Assembly: GCA_008638375.1 (NCBI GenBank)
Contig: CM018031.1
Coordinates: 59,069,188-59,133,187, forward strand
DNA length: 64,000 nucleotides
Reading direction: 5' to 3'
Source of the DNA: Nyssa sinensis
Lineage: Eukaryota; Streptophyta; Magnoliopsida; Cornales; Nyssaceae
The notes beneath the pieces were generated by a model. That model was not told the DNA's origin, ran no database searches, and worked only from the letters and a program-made list of their open reading frames with translations. Position 1 is the stretch's first letter; the number at the start of each line of letters is the position of its first letter. The position numbers and the translations under genes are program-made. This document shows, piece after piece, positions 48,001 through 60,400 of this stretch.

Positions 48001-48480
48001 AGTAAATTATATTAATTTTTTATAAAATTCTTTATAATTACACTAATTTTGCTCAAGAAATTTAAAATTATATTAATTTTTTCTATTTTTATTAATAAAT
48101 TACAAATACCTTTCTCTAATTAATTTTTTTTCAAATAAAAAAATTATCCTTTATTTTTATTTTTTTAATATTTTTCTAACTTTTTAAAAGAGAATTTTTT
48201 TAGTTTATATAAAAATAAATTTAAGATAAGTAACTTATTTTTATTCTATATAAAAGAAATTTAAAATTATCAATATTTATTTAAAAATAAAAAAATTAAA
48301 AAAAGAGTTAATGTATTAAAAAAAATTAAAGACTTAATTTTATCATTTTGAAAAATAAATAAAATAAAATAAAATATTTATAATTTTTCAAATAAAATAA
48401 AAAATCATTGTAAATTCAAAAACTTCAATAAAAATCAATATAATTATTAAAAACCTAAAAAAAAATTAGTATAATTTATC
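48001..48480. mobile_element. MITE with GATAAATTATATTAAT ends, copy 2
   Basis: Starts AGTAAATTATATTAATTTTT and ends TTAGTATAATTTATC, inverted copies of each other and of the ends at 31645-32070. AT-rich, non-coding. Confidence 0.6.
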
Positions 48481-49096
48481 AAAAAAAAACTATAACGTGA
48501 GTGCCATTTCAAATCCTAGGAACAAAGGTGAAATAATAAAGGAAAAAACCACAACGAAAAAACTTATGCAGAGATTTGCCCAATACAAATACCTAGTAAT
48601 CATGCGTGAAAATGAATGTGAAGAAAGTCTATGTTCTCCCTGGGATAAATTAGCCTTTGTTACTGAGGATTAAGGGTTGAAAAGTTAAAGCCCGTTACAT
48701 CATGTGACCAACTCATGAAATGATTTCCCGGGTTTAAGGAGACCTACCTTGTAATAAAGTGAGAACTTACTGTTTGTAACCCCCTTAATATTTGAACTTC
48801 GAGGCATTGTTGGCCTCAGCATTTGGCCACAGATCATGTCATTATGGAGTTACATACCAAGTAAATGTGCAACAAAGTATGAAGAAACCAGTTCAACTGG
48901 CTTTATAGTGCTTATTGTCAACCTTGCAGTCCACATGCTGCTTCTGACATCACATTTCAAGAACATCAGAAGGGCACATAACATCACATAGCGGGAGATA
49001 CAAACATCACACTATATATACAAACCTACTCAGCTAAGTGCGGTTCAAACTAAGTACCAGCCGGTTCAACAGCGTCTTCGTGGTTATTGTGGTCGT

Positions 49097-52021
49097 CTAG
49101 TAACCCCCCTGTATGTATGCATTCAAGCGGTTCAACTCATCTCGATGCTCGATCACCACGGCACGAACCACGTCTCCGATGGAAACCATGCCTATCATTC
49201 CCTTGCCATCAATCACTGGAATGTGCCTGATGCGGTTATCTGTCAACCAAAAATATGTCTCAAGCTTGCGTTATCTTGATTTAAAAATAGTGGAAACCAT
49301 CAATAAACCAGTAATTGTGACATTTTATTTAATAAAAAGCAACAGCATGAAATACCTGTCATTAATTGCATTGCCTTCAGAACTTTGGTGTCAGGTGTGA
49401 CTGTGATAAGCTTGTTCTGCAATTATCACATAATACAAGTATAGCACATACTATCACAAAATTAACCGATAGTAGGTATAGATTAGAAGTTGGGAGAGGG
49501 AGGGGACAAAAGGAAACTGTAATTGCAGAATGAATAGGAGAAAAAACAAAAGAACCCAAGCATGATCTATTCTTCTTAAGGGAGGGAGTAGAACTTGTAC
49601 CTCTTCAGTCATAATGTCTCCAACCTTGGTTGATTTGGACGATCTTCCCTGCACTATGATCTTCCTGAGATAATCTGGAATAAGATCACCAAATCAGAGC
49701 ACCATCAACAACACAACTAAAAGTGTACCTCACAAAATATTGGCCATGCACCATATGTAGCAACATGTCATTGTATGTAGTAGCATAGTTAGAAAAGAAT
49801 TCTTCCTGAAAAGAATTCTGGCAACTCTCTAATGTACAATGCTGCTAAGTTCTTGAAATGAGCTCCAACTGTGGTTTTACTGAGACATTTTGGTACAAAC
49901 ATAGTCACCATAATCCCCAGAGTGGTCAGTTAAGTGATTCAACTAAGTTCAGTCAGTTCATCAGTTCCCAACCAGTTTCACAGTTCTGGGTGAAAAAACA
50001 AAAGCAGCCTTGCAATTGAAGTATTCCTAAGCCATATAAAGAGCTCATTCACTCAAAACTCTCCAAGTGGCACCAAGTGTTCTTCCTCAGCTTTCAAGAT
50101 GAGTTGACCGACTTCCATACACAAAAGCATTTGTTCAGAACAATTTCCAACTCAAAATTTATAAGCATGTGGCTCAAAACTCCATCTCAAACTATCAGAG
50201 TTTCTTCTATTGTAAATTAGCACCTAAAAGGATACGGAAATGGATGGTGCTCCTTGATAGACAATTATATAACAATTGTAAAAATTACTAACAGTAAGAA
50301 GCCCTCAAGAAAAACAAAATTAGTTTCCAAAACCTCTTTGAGGATTTGCGTTTTAGCATTGAAATATTAGCTCACAAGCAATTAACAGCATAAAGGCTAC
50401 GCTGAAAACAGATGACAGACAAATCCATGCATATCTCCTGCACAAACTATAGACTTAATATCTGTGTAACTAATCTTTCAACAAAACCCAGCACCCTAGA
50501 TTAATGGGAAACACTAGGCAATTGCCTTTTTCATTTAAATAATCTTTGGCACTATGTGGAATGTTGACGCAACTCAAAAACCTTATAATTATTATCCTTA
50601 AGAATAAGTAGTTGAAAAAAACAAATACAGTTGTGCAACATCTCTGCCATCAATTATCCTTTCAAAATCCCCAAAAAGGTATGGAGAAGTGCGATTCTCA
50701 AATGTCCTTTTTGGTTCCTTTAATTAAAAAAAATTCATGTCTCACACACATCATTCGTGCCACCAAATAATTATTACATAAGGAAGGCCAACAAGATGGC
50801 TGATGAGGCACCAAAAATCAGTTAGTATCGTGTGCATAGAAAGACAAGAAAACAAAATTGTGAACAAATATCCCCCCTCTCGGGTGCAGCAAGAAGAAAT
50901 CCTTGCCATACTTTATATGTTTGGGTAAACCCTAGATACCTGCAATCACTCGCAAGCCTCAGATATCAAATAAGTTTAAGAACTCAAATCAGAGACCACA
51001 TGCTTCCTGAGGTGGAAGGCCCTCTTGTGCCGAACCTATGCAGGTTGTGAACTAATGACCCTGCAATAGAATGAGCAAGACTTGGGCCCAAAATCCATAT
51101 TGCAAACATGAGCCATAGACTATTAAAATCCTGTACATAGATAAAGAAATCATTTTTCCCCCTATTCCCATCCACAAGGACAAAATTTCACTGGAAACAA
51201 TTGTCAAGTCATTTGGAATTCCTTTTAAAGCAGAACTTATTTACTTATTGTTAATAGATTATTTGATAAAGACTCGATTAGAAGCTTGGACCAGAAATCA
51301 TAAATTTCTCCCATCAAATTAATTATTATATTTTATTTAAATTACATGATGAGGCAAAGTTGGCAAACAACATCCTTTACTATCCCCAACTTCTGATCTA
51401 GAAGAAAACATTTAGCTAACATCATCGGTTACAGTAGGTAGGACAGCAGTGCTTCATATATGTCCAACGTATCATAAATAAATAAAAGACTTCTAAATTA
51501 CCTCTCTCTGTGATGATCCCAGCAATTGATTCTTGCTCCCCACTTTTCACAACCACCAAGGCTCCGACATTGTGTGTTGTCATCTGAAACAAATGCTTAT
51601 CAGTAATCAAATGCTTATCACATTAGCAAGAATACACATATCCTAACCAATATATTTGTTCATATACATACGTAGATAATCATGTAAACATGCGTGTAAC
51701 AAAACAAAAGGATGACAAGAGTAAAATGTATCCCCGGGACATGTGAAGCACAAAGATACATACCGATTTCACAGCATCATAAACAGAGTCATCTGTAGTG
51801 CACCAAAGCCATGAGCCATCTGCACTTTTCCCTTTATTTTCCAAAATGTCTGAAATAGTGGTGCTTTCAAAACCCTGCTCTTCAATACGAGCAGAAGAAA
51901 CTGACTCGTATCGCGAAAACAAAAGAGGGCGCATGACTGGATTCACCAAACGGATGCGTTGCAGAACTGCATTCTTGAGGACATTCCCATGGGATAGGAT
52001 TGCCTGAATTCCTCCTTGCAT
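49097..52021 (-). CDS. CBSX3: CBS domain-containing protein CBSX3, mitochondrial
   Basis: Five coding exons: 52021-51764, 51583-51502, 49674-49601, 49416-49356, 49239-49097 (stop TAG), all GT-AG and in phase, giving 205 residues, the length expected for plant CBSX3. The N-terminus ('MQGGIQAILSHGNVLKNAVL') resembles a mitochondrial presequence. Two CBS motifs follow: the first from about residue 57 ('TTDDSVYDAVKSMTTHNVGA' through 'IAGIITERGDYLRKI'), the second from about 127 ('KVGDIMTEENKLITVTPDT' through 'HIPVIDGKGMIGMVSIGDVV'). The pair forms an adenosine-nucleotide-binding Bateman module. In Arabidopsis CBSX3 is reported to regulate mitochondrial o-type thioredoxin and redox state. Its 5' UTR is spliced (next entry). 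It converges with the UCH gene. Confidence 0.95.
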
Positions 52022-52025
52022 TTTA

Positions 52026-53621
52026 CCTGTTTGAAGAAATTTTTCATGAACAGTTCAGAACACATCAATGTTCCTTCTAGTTCACCTAGCAAGTTAAGAA
52101 GCAATAAGCCTCTAAATATGTAATTCCTTCTGGAAGAGAAAAAATGACCAAAAAAATCACATTGCTTACTTGTAAGTGCACCTCAACATATGCTACTGCC
52201 TTTCAAGACTATTTACAAGGTCATAAAAACTTGAACCAGATTCCCCAGACAACAGGAAAAACTTGCCTGTTTGGTTTGCCCCTTGAATTAAATAGATTCT
52301 TCATTTTGACATTATAGTTTAAGGTAGAAATTCATCATTGAATGGATCAATTCAAAAAAATGATTATCAAATCATGAATTTGGTCATTTCAAGGAAACCT
52401 AAAATGGTCATGTAGGGATAAAATACAAGGTTTGATGAATTTCTAAAAATGTTATGTAAATTGTGGATGGAATTATTCAATTTAAGGGATTTCCAAATAT
52501 GCCCTTAGTGTCTTAGGTCACGTTTGGTACACTTGAATGGGTCAAATTTCTCATTTCTTATTCTTGTTTGGTATGATTGTGAATGTCTATTCCATGGAAC
52601 TCCGTTGAAAATCATTCCAAGCACTTGACTTAGGTGAGCAATCTCCATTTCATTCCATTCATTCCATTTGTTATTTTATTCCATGGAATGACCATGCCAT
52701 TCTTGCATACCAAACATGAGTCTTTGGCAAGATCTCAAAATGTTTGAACCAGTTTTTTGTTTAAAAAAAAACTGTCTAGGAAGCTGCTATTCTTGGTAGT
52801 GTAAAATCCAAATTGAGTAAATATAATATTTGCTTTAAAATTCTAAAACTGCAAATCTAAAATTTTTAAATTATTAATTTAGGACCGATTTGGATTCACT
52901 GTGAAAAATATGTTAGGAAAAATTATATTTTATCAGAATACTATACTTGAAAAACTTACAGTACTTTAATAAATATTATACTATAAAAATAGTTTGAAAC
53001 AATTTCAGAATCATATAGAACAGAAACAGAATTCTCAAAATACTGTAAATACAAAAAAAAAAAAAATTAAATAGAAACAAAAAGAAATTATAACTTACAG
53101 TTTTTCACGAAAATACCAAAAATAAAGCAGTGGTGATTAACCAAGGCTAGTATCTTACACTATGTCCTTAAGACAATATCGCCCTCGCACTGGTGCTTTC
53201 GAGTTTTCAATGGCGGTTGTCTCCCAAGATACAATGGTCACACTCAATAGATGGAAGCACTCCAATCTTATGTGCACAGCGAACCAAAACTTGTTCTTGA
53301 ACTATCTTAATATGCAGACTCATAGTATGTTTGAACTTAATTCTAAAACTCGTGAATTCAATGAATGATGATGAAGGCGAATTGGGTTTACATAGGCAAC
53401 TTGGTGGCTGTTCAAATAGACACGAACCTAAAGAGTACATTTGTTTACGCGAACAGATATAATGCTTCAATTTGAATAGATGCATTCATTGGTGAACAGA
53501 CGCACCAATCTAAAGAGACGCACCTGTTCATTGTGACTGTTCAGTCAAAATTAAAAAACGTAACATTTTGAAAATATAATTTAAATAAATAAATTTATTT
53601 AAATAAATTTTCTTCAAAAAG

Positions 53622-53652
<31 letters not shown>

Positions 53653-54940
53653 ATTAACGGGTCAAGGCCCAAGCTCAATTCAAGGTAATTGTATATATAC
53701 TTTTTAAAACTTTGTTTCCAACCTATGTGAGACACAAGTTTTTCACAAGCTTCAAGTTTTGCTACCGTTTCCAAATGGTGATATTTAGAATCAATTTCTC
53801 ATTCACTCCTTGATGGTTTTTGAGCAACCCAATATATATGTTTTTAATCTCCTCATGGATGAGAATATATTTTCATGTAAACCCATCTAAAATAATGTGT
53901 GGGACTCATTTTAATTTTGGCCCAAAGATGACCAAAAATTCTTACTCAATAATCTATTTTTCCAACAAAATACTCATGTTTTCAAAAGAACTAGAACATA
54001 CAATAAGTCTAGAAAATAGGTTAGTAAAAAAAAAAAAAAATTAAAAGTTTGTCAACAACACCACCGCCAAGCAAGTTGACTACCCCATCTGCAGCAGAAA
54101 GAATGTCACCGCCATCATCACTGGCACCCCTGCCACTAGTCCGCTGCTACCACAGAATCAACTCCACTGGAATTGCCACTTCCACCATACCACCTCTCCC
54201 GTGAAAGAAACACCAAAAATTATCACTAACTTCACTAAACTAAAGATTAAAACAAAACTGATGCATCCGAACAGTTAGTAACTAGCCAACTTGAAAGACA
54301 CCTTTCCTCCTCTATAATCTATATTTTCACATTCTTCTATAAATTCACCATGATCTGTACTCCTACAATTTTCTCAAGCAGTGTTCTCAGTTTCCTCCAT
54401 ACACGTGTGTATCATTTAACATCATCAACTCCGCGAGGCTTCAAACATTTTAAGCTTTACATCATCTACTCTATAAGGCTTCAAACATTTCAATCTTAAA
54501 ATCAATCCTTGTTCAAGATGTCCAAAAAGACACACTCACAAGTCACAAGAACAGATCTAATAAGGTCCAAACACCAATTTGGATTCGCCATCAAACAGTA
54601 GTAAAAATTGTCTCGAGTTTTAAAGGTCTGATACCTTACACAGACAAAGTTTCTTTTTCATTTCTTGTTACAAAACCTAATATAAAAAAATATATATACA
54701 TATACACATCTATAAAATTTGGATATATATAAATCACAAGATAAGATCAAATCCAGAAAGGCGAATTACCATTGGTAAGAAGGGGGCCATTGACAGATGA
54801 ACGGATCCTTGCAGAAGAAGAAGAAGAAGAAGAATACTTACCTGATTAGAGATTCACAGAAGTTCAGCAGCAGAGGCCAAGTGACTTCCAGATCGACCTG
54901 CACAGCAACAAGTTTATCCACCAAATAAACAAGTCGAAAG
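52026..54940 (-). other. CBSX3 5'-UTR intron and first exon
   Basis: The coding exon begins a few bases after an AAACAG acceptor at 52031-52026. A strong donor (CAG then GTAAGTATTC) at 54841-54837 defines an upstream untranslated exon from 54842 to roughly 54940. The 2.8-kb intron contains an (AT)n run (53623-53648), a MITE-like element at 52512-52724 and no recognisable gene. A GAA microsatellite lies at 54815-54833. Confidence 0.55.
52512..52724. mobile_element. Short MITE with GTTTGGTA ends
   Basis: Left end GGTCACGTTTGGTACAC and right end GCATACCAAACATGAGTC are inverted repeats (ACGTTTGGTA against ATGTTTGGTA). Internal CCATTCCATT words are common in this kind of hAT-like MITE. The target duplication is unclear. 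Confidence 0.5.
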
Positions 54941-55185
54941 TCGGCTTTAGAATAAGGGTGTCTGCTACCCTATATCTTACTTATAAGCCACTCCATACAG
55001 TACACAGAACAATGCTACATAGAACTTTGTATAGAGGAAAGCTGACATGGTGTTCATGCGATCACATTCAATGCATACAATGAAGTAATGAAGTAAACGG
55101 CGGGTAAAGGGCCCGTTGTTTTAGGTTTTTGTACTACCCTACGACAATGGCTGCTTTGAGTGGAGTCACCTCACCCTTGTTTTTG

Positions 55186-55572
55186 TACGAGGATTGGGGT
55201 GACAAGAATTTGTAGGGACTGTAATTCGTGTTATTGTGTCGTATTTGAATCGTGTTAAGGATATATATATTTAAAAATATGTATTAATTTTACTTGATAC
55301 TATTAATTAATCGTGTTAAGTTTGAAAACTCAAATTTTTAATATGAGACGAATTAGATTAATTCATAATATTTTTTTATAATTAAACATGTTAAATCGTG
55401 TTAAACTAGGTTAATACTACTAAAACTCAAACTCGACTATGTTTATTAATCGTGTTATACGTGTCAACCCGTTTATAACCCAAACCTATTATGCTAAATT
55501 CAAACGCAGTAACTTCGTGTCGTGTTCGAGTCGTGTTGTCGTATCATGTCAAAAATTGACACCCCTAAAAAT
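55186..55572. mobile_element. hAT-like MITE upstream of CBSX3
   Basis: The right end AAAATTGACACCCCTAAA mirrors a left end TTGGGGTGACAAGAATTTG. CGTGTTAAG and CGTGTCGTG words recur on both sides of an AT core, as in plant elements with TAGGGGTGTCAA ends. Confidence 0.4.
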
Positions 55573-57464
55573 TAGGTCGTTGCACTTCAAATCGCGTAAA
55601 TATTTCCTTCCTCCTGAGATAAAATTATATATTTTTAATTATTTTTTAATTTTTAATTTTACAATGGCAGGAATGTTTTGGTGTGAAAAAATAATAAATT
55701 AATTTAAAATATATAAAAACTTTCAAAACTCTCTTTTGAATTTTATTCTAATAATGATTATTTTTATATTAGTTAAAATTTTATAAAATAATATTTTTAT
55801 ATAAACAAATTATAACATAAAAGATAAATTAAACTTAGAATTTAGTGAATTTATCACAAACACCTAATATCTAATACACTTTTCCAATAACAAAATATGA
55901 TAAAAATCTAAATCACTCAACACCACTTTAATAAAATTTTAATTTAAATTAAATTAAATTCACAAAAATTAAATAAAAAATAAACACTAACACCACTCCG
56001 CTAACTGTTCCGAATCATCTCACACTTGGAGTATCCGAGTGGGACACGTACACTTGCTCTAATTGACAAGAAGTTGGTACAGCCATCCAAATACTGTCAA
56101 AAATTTAATTATTCTCAGCAGAAAGGAACAATTGAGGTGGGTCCAAAAGGCGTCTCATCAACATCAAACATCAAAAGGTGGAGTTTTTTCAGTGCAACTG
56201 TTTTTCGTTTTTTCTTTCTTTCATTTCTTTTTGTTTTTTTCTTCGTACTTTTTGTGACTTGACGGTGACTGAGGTATCGGATAAGTTTTCGCAGCAGAGT
56301 GTGCTTCACACGACTTCTAGGCAGTCGTTAGGAAAATTCTCGAACCCGACAACTCATTAATAAATTTTTGAATTAATTATACTTATTTTCTTAATTCTTT
56401 TTAATAATTATAAAAAGAAAATTATACTTTTTAAAAATAATATTGTCTCTCTTCTAATTCATGTATTAATCATATATTATTTTTTACCATCAACTACCAT
56501 TGTTCATAGACACAAAAATAAATGACAGGCTTAAATTTTTTAAAATACTAATTTTATCCTTACGAATATTAAGAGAACAAAATTACTCTCAATTATTGTT
56601 ATAAATTATAATATTACTTAACTATTTTCTTTCTTCCATTTCTATAGACTCTCTCTTGTTCGATGAATCAGACCTATCTTTGCAGTACAATGATCAATAC
56701 TTAATTTTTATTCAATTTTTAAAAAATTATAAAAAAAAAATTTCAAAAGAAATAGGTATAATTAACTCTTTAAAATAATAATAAATAATAGTTAGACAAG
56801 AAAAATAGATAATATTTTTCAAAAAACACAACATTAAATAAATATTTCAAAATTTAGTATTTTGACAGAATTCAAATATAACATAAAACTTTGAAAATAC
56901 TATTAAATTGCTTACCACTTGGGTGGGGACACATCGGATCCACTGTCCACATGGACATCCATGTAGTGGAAGTGCGTGACAAAAGGGAAAAGCTGGTCTG
57001 GTGGTCCAATCCTGCGCTCCGTCTAAAGAAAAATCATGATTTGTCCTTTTTTTTCCTCTCATCTCCTTCATTTTCGTCAATCTCCGAGTTTTTCTTTTTT
57101 TTATAAAAAGAAAGAAATCAGTAATGGCATCTCAGCACATGTCATCAGCATTAAGTGAAAGCTTCGTAGTGTTGCAATCGAACAATTAATCAAATTGATA
57201 GAATATCCCAATTTCCATTATAATGAATTCTACAGCGAACCGAACAATAGCGCCAAACTGCAAAATCAACTAGCATTATGGACCCTAATACTGTTGCAGG
57301 AGCTGAGTTCCCACAGGAATTATGTCGCTCAAGAATAAGTACAAAACCGATTCTTTGATCTGTGCATCAAAAAGGGAAAAAAAAAATTAACCCACAGTAC
57401 ATGCCCAAGTTCTCGCAACAATGAGCTTAAATGAAAGCCCCAAACAGCATCTCTGCCTTCCATC
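55573..57464. other. Spacer between CBSX3 and TOM40
   Basis: AT-rich DNA without recognisable genes. Overlapping short frames around 56026-56360 derive from a T-rich tract. The last few hundred bases are presumably TOM40 3' UTR. Confidence 0.55.
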
Positions 57465-60400
57465 CTATTCTCCAACTGTCAACCCAAACCCGAATTTGTA
57501 GTCATTCTTTCGGTGATCTATCTGCAAGATATAAATTGAGACTTGCTATAAAAATAAAATATAAGGATGAAGCTGTGAAGTACAAACCAAGAAAATTAAC
57601 GAGCCATCAAATAGGTTCCCCGAGTTATTGACAAGGAACTTCATATTCTACAACTCTTCTATATGTAATGAACAGCATTCTACGAAGCATGCTAGAGGAC
57701 CAAGCCTTTTAGTAGATAACTTAATAACTAAGGCACAGAGAAGTATCTCTGGACTTCTCTAGATTCTGCAATCGTAAGGTTACATATATCCTATTTGGTA
57801 GGATCCCAAACAGTGTACTTGCCATATATATGGGACAAGTAATGAGAAAGAAAAATATATGAATCAGTGATTACCACATCTTCCCAGTTCTTCGTTCATG
57901 GGTAAAACAATCTCCTATCCTGAGTTCCTTCTCAATTCTCATTCATGGAATCATTTGTTTAGATTAGAAAAAGAAGACAACACCACCGCCACATGCTTCC
58001 CTTCCCCAGGCACCAGTTGGGGAAAGAGGAGGCAGTGGGGAGAGAGAAAATAAATAAATCAATTAACACATTGATTCTCACCTCTGCAGAAAGAATAAAA
58101 TTAAGACCCATATTTAATCGCTCTTCCAGAAAAGCAGCTGTGCAACCATTGGAATCAATCTTGCCCCTAACACGACACTGTAACAAAATACAAAAGCAAG
58201 TCAACCATGATGACTAATTAGTCTGAATACTATTTCCTTTCATGTTCAACTGGAATTGGGGGTATTAAAATTTGCCTCAATGTCATTCTTGAACAGGAGG
58301 CTCGGGAAAGCCATGACAAGCAAATTTTCGATTTAATTGACAACGGACTGGCCACTTTCTATATCGACACTCGGGCCAAGTGATAAATGACCATATCAGT
58401 TATAGACATTATGCACGCCAAAGCTATAGTAAGATGTAAAAAAATAGGGACCACCCTATCCCCACTCCCCAATTGGTCACTTGAGCTCACAAAAGTACAA
58501 TTTTAATCATTAAAAAAATAATATTTTCGAGTGCAAATGAACAAATGGGAGTGTGAATAGGGATTTCCAAAAAATAATGATAAATAAACCAAAATGTGAT
58601 GTTGACTTTGATGCCAAGAACATTGGATTCACAACAAACTGGATATTGCAATTGATGGTCATCTCAATTTGTGCCTCGGGGTTTTTTCTTCTTTTTTTTA
58701 TTGGGCACGAGGATTTTTTTATGCAGTTTCTATCTACGGATCGATTTTTCTTTTGACAAGTACAGATAGATTTTTTTTCCTTGAATGTAAAAAAATGATT
58801 GATTTTGAATAAAATAAAAATAAATCTTTGGAAGTGCTAACCAAAGAGTGCCTAGTTACTCAATAAAAGTAGAGGCCAACAGCACAAGACTCTTAAAACA
58901 TATCTTTGTTCTTTATTTTTTTCTCAATAATTAATAATGTACTACTCTTAAACTGATTAACTTCAATTGAAAATAATCAGCTTATACCCTTCATTGGTCA
59001 ATTCCTATTTGAAGTTTTTTTTTTTTTTTGGGTAGGTAATTCCTATTTGAAATTTCTCAATGTAAAACTGACCTCGTAACTCAATTATCCTGATAAAAGT
59101 AAGCTATCTTTTTATTGTTCTTTTGTCATTCAGTCAAATCCATTAGAGGTCAATGAGTCAATCTTTATCCTTCATAAACAAGCAAGTTCCCATTTCCCAA
59201 TACTCAATTCCTTTCCATAATTAAGGAAGAAATAGTTAGGACTTCTGTTTTAGTAAAGCAGCAGCACCCTTAGTTTGACGAGTAGATCAAACAGTGGAAA
59301 AGCTTGAACATTAGATTTGTTTGACAAAAGAATAGACTAGGTTTAAACTTATCAGAAAAGGTAAAAAAAAGGATTAGCTTTAAAAGTGTTGACCAAAGAG
59401 TACTAACCCTTGTATCTAGATTCTTATATGGATTTTTTGAGGGGAACTTGGGCGTTAATTTTTGTAGCCATGCCCCCTTTTTTTGTATATTGGAAAACTA
59501 ATTTTTTTTAAAGATTTTTATTTGCTGCTTTTAAACTTTTTTTTGTTGGCTGGTGGGGTGGGGGGTGGGCTGGGGTTGGGGGGACAAGTCCTTTTCTCTT
59601 AACCTGAGTCACCTGACTAATTTCAACTGAGAACAGCTAATTTCTGCTCTTGATTGGTAAATTCTCATCCAAAGATTCCTAATGTAAAACCAGGCTTGGC
59701 AATGACAACACATTGCTCTACTATCTTGACATCCTCTCAAATTATCTGTCATTCATGTCAAATCCATTAGTGTTCAATCTTTATCGCTTTGGAGTCAATT
59801 AGAGGGTTTTACTATCCTTCTTAACATGTTAAGCTCTGTTTATAATTTCGCTCCTCTTCTTCTTTGCCACTATTTTCAGGTTTTTTTTCCGGTTTGGTGG
59901 TGGGCAGGGGCTAGCTTTTGCCATTCTTATACTTCTATTACATTTTCCCTCTCACCTCATCAGTAAATGCTTCTTGCAACAACTGAAAAAAAAAATATGA
60001 AAAGATAAGTCCTCTCAGGACAAGGTGTAAGCCATCAATATCAATGCCTCTATAAATCATAATCAGAGCCTGTATTGTCCGCCATGCATCTGCTTAACTA
60101 GGATAGACGTAGAATGGGTGGCAAGAGAAAAGGACAGCATACTGTGATAAAAATTGAATTAAACCTCCCCCAGCGGCCATGAGACACCATGTCTCACTAA
60201 TTCTTTGACCTCAGTTAGGTGGTGACATGCTCCAACAGCAATTAAGTTTGTTCTTGGGTAACCTTGTTATGGAGTAGGTTTCAAGGGGATCAATGGATCA
60301 CCAAACAAAGACAGTAACCCAATAATAACCTACTAATTGGGATTAAGGTTTGGTGGTTCAGAATCAGGTCCCGGCTCTAGTATACGTACTTGCAATAAAA

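Noticed and set aside
56026..56360. Overlapping frames on both strands
   Set aside because: Created by a T-rich homopurine/pyrimidine tract; no protein-like conservation.
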